Shown: piece after piece, positions 40,673 through 49,097 of the stretch
Numbering within the stretch: the stretch's first letter is position 1
Layout: each line of letters starts with the position of its first letter
From: a bacterium UBP11_UBA4055
GTDB taxonomy: Bacteria; UBA4055
Assembly: GCA_002382735.1 (NCBI GenBank)
Contig: DFZN01000044.1
Location: 1 to 64,000, forward strand
Direction: 5' to 3'
DNA: 64,000 nt
Program-made: the position numbers and the translations under genes
The notes under the pieces: model-generated
Databases searched by the model: none
Seen by the model: the letters and a program-made list of their open reading frames with translations, nothing else
What the model was told of the DNA's origin: nothing

Positions 40673-42328
40673 TTATTTTAACATTAACATTTTTTTTGTT
40701 AATTCTCTTCCCTCCGAGTCTCTCAGAACATAGTGGTAAACTCCAGATGACAGTCCTTCTCCGTTGAACTCGAATGTATGCCTTCCCTTTTTATACAGTC
40801 CTTCTCCGAGAACAGCGATCTGAGCACCGGCGTTATCGTGAACTGCCAGTTTTACAAATTCATCACTTTCAAGTGTGAAATTAATGGTTGTAACAGGATT
40901 AAAAGGGTTAGGATAATTCTGCTCAAGTGTAATTCCGTACGGCAAATTCGAATCATCTTCTTCTATCCCGACGGTGGCTAGTTCTATATTGAGAATTGTT
41001 GCGAGACTGTCCTTAACTTCTATATTTGTAATGTACATAGGCTCACAACCGTATGCCGTAACATTCAGATTGTATATCCCCGGCTTTAAAATTTTAAAAT
41101 ACTCTCCCGTAACAGAATCACTTAAGTAATCTTTATCAATACCGTCAAATCTGAGTGTAGCTTCAACTGGTGCTGTAAATTCCCCCAGCCTGCTTGTAAC
41201 GATACCCTTCACTCCTCTGTGAACCGACATCAGATACCAAAACATAGAACTCCTGTTATCTGCCCAATATGAGGGTATAGACGAATATGCCGGCCACTTT
41301 GTGTATGAAATTTCCATCGTGACATCCATAGCGCCGTAGTAGTGATAGTTCCAGTCCTGCATTCCGCCTGTAATCTCATACCACTCGCAACCGTTCGTTA
41401 TACCGTTATCGAAATCAACCATAGCCGGATTCCTGTCGGCGTATCCTCTTGAGATAAAAACAAAATGGCTGTCATCGGGACAGGGCGCGTATTGACCGCT
41501 GTTGTAAACTGGATCGGCGTCCCAAGGATAATTTGCGACTATTGCGCCTCCATGAAAATTCGCCGACATTACAAATTTTCTTTCGTTGTTCCAGTTTATC
41601 ATGGCGGCTACTTCAGGTTGTTTTCCCGAAGTAGTGTTTGTCTGGTCGTATATCCTTTCAGGGAATGATCTGTTCAGATCAACTCCGTTTGCGTTATTCC
41701 TGCTGCCGGCTTCGTTCCCGTCCGGATTGTGGAGAGGTAAAACAAACAGTTCAGTTTCGTTCACGATGTAAGTCATAGTATCGTTCTCTGCAAGATAGCC
41801 TTCAATTACATCATAAATCAGCTCCATGCACATTTCCATGCCTACCACTTCGTCTCCGTGTATCGTAGAACTGAATTTGAACTCCGGTTCGTTTTCGTCA
41901 TCGTTCACATTATCTGATATCTTTATTGCCCACAAAGGTCTTCCCTGAACCGAAGTGCCGACCTGGATCCTTTTGCAGAGATCAGGATAAGCTGTCTGAA
42001 GCGAATCGAGTTCAGAACCGATCGATACATTTGTGTGGTAACCTTTTGTTTTCTCCTCTTTTGTGCGTTCGTCCGTTATCACTTCAAGTTCATAACCCAT
42101 ATCTCGGAGCTCTATTATCTGCATATCAGTGACATAGACCTGAAATGAATATATTTCTCCCAAATTTCTTATGCTTTCCCGGATCACATCGAAACCTTTC
42201 TCTGATAGCTGAGTTATCTGCTCTCTTCCTGCTGAAATTTTTGCATATTTATACTCATCGGCAAATCCGTGAACAGAGAAAGTAACTACAATGATGATCA
42301 ATATGACAGATCTTTCCATTAAATTCAT
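40673..42328 (-). CDS. Secreted M14 carboxypeptidase with T9SS sorting domain
   Basis: 551 residues. Signal peptide in the first 22 residues. Zinc motif HGDE (H157, E160) in FSSTIHGDEVVGMEM, then NPDGNEAGSR, the third ligand in SANFHGGAIVANYPW, and the catalytic glutamate in TMEISYTKWP. A carboxypeptidase-regulatory-like beta domain follows (about 385-455). The last 80 residues (YPNPFNPVTTINFTL and a final YHYVLRDSEGRELTKKMLML) are a type IX secretion C-terminal domain. The enzyme is exported to the surface, degrading peptides for uptake. This is the best taxonomic clue in the window. Confidence 0.9.
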   Translation of the reverse strand: MNLMERSVILIIIVVTFSVHGFADEYKYAKISAGREQITQLSEKGFDVIRESIRNLGEIYSFQVYVTDMQIIELRDMGYELEVITDERTKEEKTKGYHTNVSIGSELDSLQTAYPDLCKRIQVGTSVQGRPLWAIKISDNVNDDENEPEFKFSSTIHGDEVVGMEMCMELIYDVIEGYLAENDTMTYIVNETELFVLPLHNPDGNEAGSRNNANGVDLNRSFPERIYDQTNTTSGKQPEVAAMINWNNERKFVMSANFHGGAIVANYPWDADPVYNSGQYAPCPDDSHFVFISRGYADRNPAMVDFDNGITNGCEWYEITGGMQDWNYHYYGAMDVTMEISYTKWPAYSSIPSYWADNRSSMFWYLMSVHRGVKGIVTSRLGEFTAPVEATLRFDGIDKDYLSDSVTGEYFKILKPGIYNLNVTAYGCEPMYITNIEVKDSLATILNIELATVGIEEDDSNLPYGITLEQNYPNPFNPVTTINFTLESDEFVKLAVHDNAGAQIAVLGEGLYKKGRHTFEFNGEGLSSGVYHYVLRDSEGRELTKKMLMLK

Positions 42329-42338
42329 TATATGCTCC

Positions 42339-43037
42339 TTAAAGCTGCCTTAACGAATCCACTAAAACAGTTTTTGAATTTGTTTTTTCATCCCGTTCCT
42401 TTATGATCCTTGCGGGCGCACCTGCCGCTACCATATTCGCGGGTACATCCTGCGTCACGACCGCTCCTGCCGCGATCACGGCTCTGTCGCCGATCTGCAC
42501 ACCTTCAAGCACGACCGCGTTTGCTCCTATCATGACATCGTCGCCTATGACAACCGGCTTTGCTGAAGGCGGTTCGATCACTCCGGCGAGAACGGTGCCG
42601 GCACCAATGTGGCAGTGCTTCCCGATGATCACTCTTCCCCCTACGACCGCGTTCATGTCGAGCATTGTGCCTTCTCCCACTACTGCACCGAGGTTCACAA
42701 CAGCACCCATCATGATGACGCAGTTATTCCCTATTTCCGCGGTCTCCCTGATGTACGCCCCCGGCTCGATCCTGCAGTTGAGGGCTTTTATATCCAGCAT
42801 GGGAATGGCTGAATTTCTCCTGTCAGACTTGACCATAATATCTTCGATCACGGAGCTGTTTTTTATCAATATCGCCTCAACTTCCGGCCAGTCGCCGAAA
42901 ACTGTTCCGAATTTAATTCCGCCGAAAAATTTCGTTCCTGAAAAATCTATATCTTTTAGATCGCCTTTCAGGTAAACTTCTACCGGAGTTTTCTTTTTTG
43001 AATTGGAGATCATATCGATCAAAGTCTGTGTAACCAT
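42339..43037 (-). CDS. dapH: Tetrahydrodipicolinate N-acetyltransferase
   Basis: 232 residues. N-terminal DapH domain (VTQTLIDMISNSKKKTPVEV, FSGTKFFGG) followed by left-handed beta-helix hexapeptide repeats (YIRETAEIGNNCVIMMGAVV, AVVGGRVIIGKHCHIGAGTV). It acetylates tetrahydrodipicolinate in the acetyl branch of lysine and meso-diaminopimelate synthesis. It follows rex by 69 bp and precedes the carboxypeptidase gene by 10 bp. Length and motifs fit the family well. Confidence 0.9.
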   Translation of the reverse strand: MVTQTLIDMISNSKKKTPVEVYLKGDLKDIDFSGTKFFGGIKFGTVFGDWPEVEAILIKNSSVIEDIMVKSDRRNSAIPMLDIKALNCRIEPGAYIRETAEIGNNCVIMMGAVVNLGAVVGEGTMLDMNAVVGGRVIIGKHCHIGAGTVLAGVIEPPSAKPVVIGDDVMIGANAVVLEGVQIGDRAVIAAGAVVTQDVPANMVAAGAPARIIKERDEKTNSKTVLVDSLRQL

Positions 43038-43106
43038 CAGTATCCCTGAATTTTCATTATTAAAATATCATAAATTTTTATGTTTTTAGCAATCTTTTAT
43101 TTTAGC

Positions 43107-43721
43107 TCATTTAGTGAAAAATGCCGCTTTCTCAAAAGATGCCGTTATATCCACCTGTTCAACAAACACACCAGGAATAGCCTTAACAGGGATACAGGTG
43201 AAATTGATTATCGATCTTATTCCTGCAGCCACCATTTTCTCGGCTACTTCTTCCGTTGCGCTCTCATTTGTGCTTATAACACCGATCTTCACATTCCTTT
43301 CGCTGATCACCGAGGCCAGTTCGTCGGTATGGAAACATTTGGTGCCTCCTATATCCCTTCCCACCTTTTTCGGGTCGGTATCGAAAGCCGCAACGAGACA
43401 TAACTTAGCCTGCCTGTTCTTGAAAAAAGTTAAAAGAGCGCGACCCAGGTTACCTGCCCCTACGATCACTACATTCTCCCTGAACTCCGGATCGAGAAAA
43501 TCGGAAATATGTTTGATAAGTAGCTTTATGTTATAACCTTTTTTAGTCGATCCTGCATATCCGACGGACATCAGATCCCTTCTGACCTGAGCTGCGTTTG
43601 AATTGGCTATTTTGGCAAGATCGTGCGAAAAAATAAAATCCCTGCTTTTCTGCTCAACATAAAGCCGTCTTCTGTAAAGACTTAACCTCTCTATCTTTTT
43701 CTCTGACATTTTAAGTATCAT
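43107..43721 (-). CDS. rex: Redox-sensing repressor Rex
   Basis: 204 residues. Winged helix (LSLYRRRLYVEQKSRDFIFS, then VRRDLMSVGYAGSTKKGYN) and a Rossmann fold with the NAD-binding GAGNLGRALL. Rex senses the NADH/NAD ratio and represses fermentation and respiration genes. It lies 13 bp after sppA in a run of same-strand genes. I did not find a convincing Rex operator in the neighbouring intergenic sequence. Confidence 0.93.
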   Translation of the reverse strand: MILKMSEKKIERLSLYRRRLYVEQKSRDFIFSHDLAKIANSNAAQVRRDLMSVGYAGSTKKGYNIKLLIKHISDFLDPEFRENVVIVGAGNLGRALLTFFKNRQAKLCLVAAFDTDPKKVGRDIGGTKCFHTDELASVISERNVKIGVISTNESATEEVAEKMVAAGIRSIINFTCIPVKAIPGVFVEQVDITASFEKAAFFTK

Positions 43722-43734
43722 GAATTAACCGCAG

Positions 43735-46128
43735 TTATTTTATTTCGATTTTATAAGGTACCATCATAAGTACTTTTTCATCGGATGACAGCAGTTCGTA
43801 TAAATCACTGCCGCGTAGTTTCTCGATAGTTTCAATGTCGAGCTTGTACACGAACTTCTGAAAAAGATTGTCCGTTATTGAAAATTCACTGTATTTTGTA
43901 AATATTTTTACCTTATCACCATGCTTAAGATCTACATCCGCCTTCTGCGCCGCATATTTCAGGGCGTCGTTCAGATCACCTATCTCATCTATAAGTCCAA
44001 GTTCAAGCGCATCCTCTCCTGCCCATACTCTGCCTTCAGCTATCATGTCAATTTCCTCAAAAGACTTCTTTCTTGCATCAGCGACTTTTTCCACGAAACC
44101 TTTATAGAACCCGTCTATATGCATCTGCATAAAATCGTTTTCATCCTTATTCAGATCCTCATACCATGACTGTGCCGCGAATTTGTTCTTTCTGATCTTC
44201 TGGGTATTAATGCCGACTTTGCCGAGAAGCCCGTCAACAGAAGGAATGAGGCCGAATACACCTATTGATCCCGTCAAAGTAGTTTTATCCGCAAAGATCC
44301 TGTCGCCGTAGCAGGATATCCAGTATCCGCCGGAAGCCGCCATGCTCCCCATTGAAATAATAACAGGTTTTTTATCCTCTTCCTGTGCCAGCCTGAGCTC
44401 TGTCAGGATCAGGTCTGACGCAAGGCCGCTTCCGCCACCCGAATCGACCCTGAATACGATCGCTTTCACATTAGGGTCTTTTCTTGCCTTTCTGATGAGC
44501 TCTACCGTTGTGTCGCTTCCCATCCTATCGCCTGAGAGAAACCCTCCTCCGGAACTTTTGCCGGTCATTATTGAGCCTGTAGCATAGACTATCGCGATTT
44601 TTCTGTCGAATACAGCTTTCCACTCTTCACTTTCTTCACTGAAGGCAAAATACTGTTTCGAATTTACAATTTTTGGTTTATTCTCAAATTCTTTTCTGAC
44701 AGCTTTCTCAAGTTTGTTCTCTATTATCAGCTCGTCAACGAGTTTATTCTCGAGCGCGGACTTTCCTGTATAGAAAGGTATTGTGTTCATAAGCTTGTTC
44801 AACTCCTCTACGGACATATTCCTTCCTGAAGAGATCGAAGCTTTAAAATGATCGTCAAGTCTTGTGAGAAATTTATCCATCTGCTCAAGGTTCTCCTCGC
44901 TGGCCTGCTCCTGCGTAAAAGGCTCAACAGCGCTCTTGAACTTGCCGTGTCTTATCGCCTGCATTTTTACGCCCAGTTTGTCAAGAATTCCCTTGAAGAA
45001 TATCAGTTCAGATCCAAGTCCCTGAAGTTCAAGATCTCCTTCAGGATACATATAGATCTTATCCGATACTGAAAGCAGATAATAGTTCGACTGTGAAGCT
45101 GAAACGAAATAAGAATATATCTTTTTGCCGGATGATTTAAAATCTTCTAGAGCGTTCCTCAGCTCTTCCCTGTTTGAAAAAGTCATTGAGTAATTTTTAC
45201 TCTTGATCAGTATCCCTGCGATTTTATTATCATCCTTCATCCTGTTTATCTTTTCAATAAGTTCCCTGGTGCTTTTTCGGCCGCCTCCGAAGGTTTTTGT
45301 AAGAAACCCTTGAGGGACATCTTCTTTATAATCGCCTTCCAGTTCGATCTCGATGATCTTTGAGTTCTTTCTTTTAAACAGAGAAGGCGGATTTATATTA
45401 CCCCCCGAAAAATAATTTATATATCTGTCAGAGTCCTCGTACCTGTAGCCTCTGCTTCCCAGGACAGCGTTGTTCAGCGAAACTGAAAGACCGAACTCGA
45501 AAACCGGGTCGAAATCATCGTTGTTCAACTGAGCTGTATAACCGCCGTTCAGATTTAGACCTTTTATTAACTCCGAGCTTATACCAACTGTATAAATAAG
45601 ATCTTCTATATCATTTTTTTCATAAGAAATGTCAGCCTCGATAGTGAGTTTATTGTCTCCAAAAGGTCTAACAGCTAAACCTGCATTCGTGGTAATAATA
45701 TCGTCGTTCGACTGGTTCGCATTCTGAAAATTAATTCCCAATGAAAAATATCTAAGCGGTCTGACCGTCAGAGAAAGATCGAATTCAGGGTCAAGATCGT
45801 CTCCCGAATACCATCTAACTGAACAGCCGAGATAGTATCCGTCAATTACTTTCGAGCCTGATGCAACTGTATAATATTCCATTTCATCAGTTTTAAAATA
45901 AGAAAGTCCGAGCGACCCTAAGTTCATTCCGTAACCGTTTCCTTCTATTTCGTCTCCGTCCGTATCAACGAAATAAAATGCTTTCCCGGACGGTTCATAT
46001 CCGAGCAACGAAGGATTCAGGAACATTTTAAGTCCCGAATTTTCCGATGCCATTCCTCTGAAACCCAGAGACTGGCTGAACATGAGCGAGAATGAAATCA
46101 GAAATGATGTTATCAACAGCTTCTTCAT
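43735..46128 (-). CDS. sppA: Signal peptide peptidase SppA with N-terminal beta domain
   Basis: 797 residues. Signal peptide, then about 220 residues with a porin-like strand pattern (MFLNPSLLGYEPSGKAFYFV onward), then two S49 domains. The C-terminal one has the nucleophile in ISMGSMAASGGYWISCYGD; the catalytic lysine is expected in the first domain (GKFKSAVEPF). Ordinary long SppA proteins have about 600 residues, so the N-terminal part is extra. The enzyme normally cuts leftover signal peptides in the membrane. The gene touches the diacylglycerol kinase gene with no gap. Confidence 0.88.
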   Translation of the reverse strand: MKKLLITSFLISFSLMFSQSLGFRGMASENSGLKMFLNPSLLGYEPSGKAFYFVDTDGDEIEGNGYGMNLGSLGLSYFKTDEMEYYTVASGSKVIDGYYLGCSVRWYSGDDLDPEFDLSLTVRPLRYFSLGINFQNANQSNDDIITTNAGLAVRPFGDNKLTIEADISYEKNDIEDLIYTVGISSELIKGLNLNGGYTAQLNNDDFDPVFEFGLSVSLNNAVLGSRGYRYEDSDRYINYFSGGNINPPSLFKRKNSKIIEIELEGDYKEDVPQGFLTKTFGGGRKSTRELIEKINRMKDDNKIAGILIKSKNYSMTFSNREELRNALEDFKSSGKKIYSYFVSASQSNYYLLSVSDKIYMYPEGDLELQGLGSELIFFKGILDKLGVKMQAIRHGKFKSAVEPFTQEQASEENLEQMDKFLTRLDDHFKASISSGRNMSVEELNKLMNTIPFYTGKSALENKLVDELIIENKLEKAVRKEFENKPKIVNSKQYFAFSEESEEWKAVFDRKIAIVYATGSIMTGKSSGGGFLSGDRMGSDTTVELIRKARKDPNVKAIVFRVDSGGGSGLASDLILTELRLAQEEDKKPVIISMGSMAASGGYWISCYGDRIFADKTTLTGSIGVFGLIPSVDGLLGKVGINTQKIRKNKFAAQSWYEDLNKDENDFMQMHIDGFYKGFVEKVADARKKSFEEIDMIAEGRVWAGEDALELGLIDEIGDLNDALKYAAQKADVDLKHGDKVKIFTKYSEFSITDNLFQKFVYKLDIETIEKLRGSDLYELLSSDEKVLMMVPYKIEIK

Positions 46129-46986
46129 CTAAATATCTCCATTAGTAATTATTTTAACAGTTGAACGGTTCTCAAGGGAAATTGTTCGGTTATTTCCCGC
46201 AATTTCATAAATATCCCCATCGAGTTCTATATCATGATTTTCAGGTAGATTAAACTTAAATCCATTTTTCTCCATAGTCTTGTATTCTTTTATACCGGTG
46301 AAAGCTTTCAGAGTATCTGTCAGGCCTGTAAGAAGGTTTGCGCCTTCGATATAGAAAAATTTCATCCCTTTGTCAGAATTGTTTTCCTTTAAAAATTTGA
46401 ACTTGGACATATATACCTTAGTGTTGATGAAAAATCCTGCGAATATTTCCAGTTTTCTACCTTCCAGTTCGATCCTGCAGGATTTATAAAACGGCATCAG
46501 TCTCGCGCTGTCATAAAAGTACCCGGCGATAGAATTGGTCTTTCTTTTCTTAAGAACGAATGAACTGAAACCGATGCTGCAGTTGAAAAAAGCCTTTGAA
46601 CCGTTAAGCAGCCCGTAACTTAAATACTCTGTTTTTCTGTTCTTTAACACTCTTAATGCACCGCAAAGAGACCTCGGCAGCTTAAGCGAGCCGACCATAT
46701 TGTTCCCGGTCCCGAGAGGTATTACTCCCAGTATCGTCCGTTCCTGAAGAGAATTATCGTGAATGAACTGAAGGCAGGCATTAACCGTCCCGTCTCCGCC
46801 GGCGGCCGCTATCATATCGCCTGTCTTAATCTCGCGGGGATCGATATCTGCGGATACACAGCTTTCATAAATAACTGTCTCTCTCAGTGTATAATCTGAA
46901 AATTCTTTCTGCGCTGCTCTTTCGAGTGAAGATATCCTTTTTGAGGAATACGCACCGGAATATTTATTATAAACTAAATACAGCAT
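46129..46986 (-). CDS. Diacylglycerol/lipid kinase family protein
   Basis: 285 residues of the DagK catalytic family. Key blocks are LVYNKYSGAYSSKRISSLE, AAGGDGTVNACLQFI (nucleotide-binding G-G-D-G-T) and VIPLGTGNNMVGSL. It phosphorylates a lipid such as diacylglycerol at the inner membrane. It is the first gene of the run through sppA and rex. Exact substrate cannot be told from the sequence. Confidence 0.88.
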   Translation of the reverse strand: MLYLVYNKYSGAYSSKRISSLERAAQKEFSDYTLRETVIYESCVSADIDPREIKTGDMIAAAGGDGTVNACLQFIHDNSLQERTILGVIPLGTGNNMVGSLKLPRSLCGALRVLKNRKTEYLSYGLLNGSKAFFNCSIGFSSFVLKKRKTNSIAGYFYDSARLMPFYKSCRIELEGRKLEIFAGFFINTKVYMSKFKFLKENNSDKGMKFFYIEGANLLTGLTDTLKAFTGIKEYKTMEKNGFKFNLPENHDIELDGDIYEIAGNNRTISLENRSTVKIITNGDI

Positions 46987-47023
46987 AAGGTTGAAATATA
47001 AACATTATTTTGATTTTAAGAAA

Positions 47024-47051
47024 TAAAAAAAGGGAAGTCGCCTTCCCTTTT
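47024..47051 (-). terminator. Terminator of the DUF5679 gene
   Basis: On the minus strand AAAAGGGAAG, loop GCGA, CTTCCCTTTT and seven or more T: a clear Rho-independent terminator 21 bp past the stop codon at 47072. It separates the small gene from the diacylglycerol kinase operon. Confidence 0.88.
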
Positions 47052-47071
47052 CGAATCCTGAAGAAACAAGA

Positions 47072-47236
47072 TTATTTCTTTTTAGAAGCCAGGATCTTGT
47101 ACATACCGGTTCCGCATTTCATGCAAGTACCTTTAAGAGCAGGCCTTCCGTTTTTCATTTTTACTTGTTTCGGAGCTTTGAACTCTCTTTTCTCTCTGCA
47201 TTTTACGCAGTAACCCATTTCTTTTTTTTCTGCCAT
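47072..47236 (-). CDS. DUF5679-like small zinc-ribbon protein
   Basis: 54 residues (MAEKKEMGYCVKCREKREFK onward) with two C-x-x-C pairs, CVKC at 10-13 and CMKC at 38-41, and many lysines. It matches the DUF5679 type of conserved small zinc-ribbon proteins. A GGAGAG site precedes the ATG and a terminator follows the stop, so it is a one-gene unit. Likely a nucleic-acid or ribosome-associated protein; function unknown. Confidence 0.75.
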   Translation of the reverse strand: MAEKKEMGYCVKCREKREFKAPKQVKMKNGRPALKGTCMKCGTGMYKILASKKK

Positions 47237-47354
47237 TTTTTCTCTCCTTTTTTTGTTTTCCTTTTCTTTTCCTCACAACTTAGCCTTGATACAAGCAATC
47301 TAAACACTGTCGTTTCGTTTGTCAAGTAAAAAATTCACTTTTTTTTTATGCTTA

Positions 47355-47421
47355 TTTTATAGCTCAAAACAAAAAAAAAGTCAGGCATAACACAATAATT
47401 TTCCGTGTTTTAGCTATAAAA
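47355..47421. repeat. Inverted repeat in the divergent intergenic region
   Basis: TTTTATAGCT (47355-47364) and AGCTATAAAA (47412-47421) are perfect arms, extended inward by AAAAC / GTTTT. They enclose about 36 bp. The 47237-47676 gap separates the DUF5679 gene (minus) from asparaginase (plus). Its function is unclear; a regulator site or an RNA stem are both possible. Confidence 0.45.
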
Positions 47422-47569
47422 TACGCCTGTTTTGTCAAAATATCACGGAATAATTAATCACAAAAAATTCACAAATTTCTAGTAAAAAAATTTCGACCCT
47501 TATCTTTTGTTGATAACTTGTCGATAACTTTTTTGTCGCTCTTATTAAAAGATGCCTGAATAATTTTTC

Positions 47570-47598
47570 TTGAAAAAAAGGTACAGAACCACTATATT
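47570..47598 (+). promoter_or_regulatory. Promoter of the asparaginase operon
   Basis: TTGAAA (47570-47575), a 17-base spacer and TATATT (47593-47598), giving a leader of about 70 bases before the ATG at 47677. It is the best promoter-like pair in the gap. Confidence 0.5.
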
Positions 47599-47676
47599 TA
47601 CCGTCCGCGTTCAGACAAAGAAAACCGAACATTTCCCGGCGATACGCGTAGAATAAAAATATTTGCCCGGAGCAAC

Positions 47677-48651
47677 ATGAAAAAGAAAATACTTATAATC
47701 ACTACTGGCGGTACAATATCTATGAAAGCAGGATCTGGCGGTGTCGTACCGTCACTTTCAGGCAACGATATAATGAACCTTATCCCTCAGATAGATAATT
47801 ATGCCGATCTTGAATTGCACGAATTCAGCAACATTCCAAGCCCGATGATGACACCGCAGAGAATGTTCGAGCTCTCCAAATTTGTCACATCGAATATTGA
47901 TAATTATGACGGAGTAGTAATCACTCACGGCACTGATACGATCGAAGAAACTTCCTATATGCTCTTCTTGACACTTCAGACCAAAAAACCAGTAGTTTTC
48001 ACTGCAGCTATGCGTTCGAACGAAGAGACAGGTCTTGACGGTCCGAGAAATCTGTTCAATGCTATAAGGGTGGCCTCGAGCGAAAAAAGCTTCGACAGAG
48101 GAGTAATGCTCGCAGTTAATGACGAAATATTCAGTGTCAGAGAGGTTTATAAATCTTCCACGAGCCAGATCAATGCTTTTGATGCGCCTCACTATGGAGT
48201 TCTCGGTATGATCGATGTGGACGATATAATATACTACAGAAAGTCTGAATTCAGATATATGTTCAATGTAGATAAAATAGAACCTGATGTGGATCTTATA
48301 AAACTATGCGCCGGAGTCAGCAGGAAATTCATTGACTACTCGGTTTCGTCAGGGGTCAAAGGTATAGTCATCGAAGCTTTCGGGCGCGGAAATGTGAATC
48401 CCGAAATGAAGAACGGAATACTCGACGCCATCAGTAAGAACATTCCAGTGGTGATTACTTCCAGAGTGCCTAACGGAAGGGTACTGGGAATATACGGATA
48501 CGAAGGCGGTGCTAAACAGCTTGAAGATAACGGCGCGATCATGGGTTATGACCTCAACAGCGAAAAAGCCAGACTGAAGCTAATGGTTCTGCTCGGTATG
48601 GGAAAATCGACGGCCGAAATAAGACAGATATTCAAAGATGACAGGGGGTAA
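47677..48651 (+). CDS. L-asparaginase
   Basis: 324 residues of the asparaginase/glutaminase family. The first catalytic threonine is in ITTGGTISM (T13); the second site is VVITHGTDTIEETSYML near 84-100. No signal peptide, so it is the cytoplasmic type. It converts asparagine to aspartate and ammonia. The stop overlaps the start of the VanZ-like gene (TAATG), so translation is coupled. Confidence 0.93.
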   Translation: MKKKILIITTGGTISMKAGSGGVVPSLSGNDIMNLIPQIDNYADLELHEFSNIPSPMMTPQRMFELSKFVTSNIDNYDGVVITHGTDTIEETSYMLFLTLQTKKPVVFTAAMRSNEETGLDGPRNLFNAIRVASSEKSFDRGVMLAVNDEIFSVREVYKSSTSQINAFDAPHYGVLGMIDVDDIIYYRKSEFRYMFNVDKIEPDVDLIKLCAGVSRKFIDYSVSSGVKGIVIEAFGRGNVNPEMKNGILDAISKNIPVVITSRVPNGRVLGIYGYEGGAKQLEDNGAIMGYDLNSEKARLKLMVLLGMGKSTAEIRQIFKDDRG

Positions 48652-49097
48652 TGATCAGATCCGTTCTTAAAATACTACGCGGAAAAGTTCCGGTAACAAT
48701 ATCATTACTTCTGTACTGCACTGTTATAATCACTGTTTCTCACTTACCTCTCAATGATTCAGGATCAGGACTGATGATCCTTAACGACAAAGTCATGCAC
48801 ACTCTGGAGTATTTTATCTTAGGTATTTTATCATTCAGGTATTTTTACATCGCAAGAAATAAAAAAACAATTCCCTCATATTTTCTTACATTTGCATTCG
48901 GGACTTTATTTGCCCTGTCTGACGAGATCCATCAGGGTTTTGTAGGATATTTGGATTCAGGCTTATTCGGAAGTGTAAGAAACCCGGATATATTCGATTT
49001 TATGGCAGATGTGTCAGGAATAGCCTTGTCTGTCGTTATCTTTTACCTTTACCGAAATTTTAATAAAGAATATAAATTAGAAACGGATGCAAAATGA
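48651..49097 (+). CDS. VanZ-like membrane protein
   Basis: 148 residues with four membrane segments. VanZ marks are ITVSHLPLNDSGSGLMILND, then KVMHTLEYFILGIL and SDEIHQGFVGYL. Function of this family outside teicoplanin resistance is unknown. It overlaps the genes on both sides by one to four bases. Confidence 0.85.
   Translation: MIRSVLKILRGKVPVTISLLLYCTVIITVSHLPLNDSGSGLMILNDKVMHTLEYFILGILSFRYFYIARNKKTIPSYFLTFAFGTLFALSDEIHQGFVGYLDSGLFGSVRNPDIFDFMADVSGIALSVVIFYLYRNFNKEYKLETDAK

Noticed and set aside
42403..42975. Plus-strand 190-residue open frame opposite dapH
   Set aside because: It is the shadow of the hexapeptide repeats in dapH; the alanine- and threonine-rich product has no recognisable features.
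46987..47676. Rex operator near the DUF5679-asparaginase gap
   Set aside because: Several AT-rich inverted sequences exist, but none matches the TTGTGA-N6-TCACAA type of Rex site well enough.
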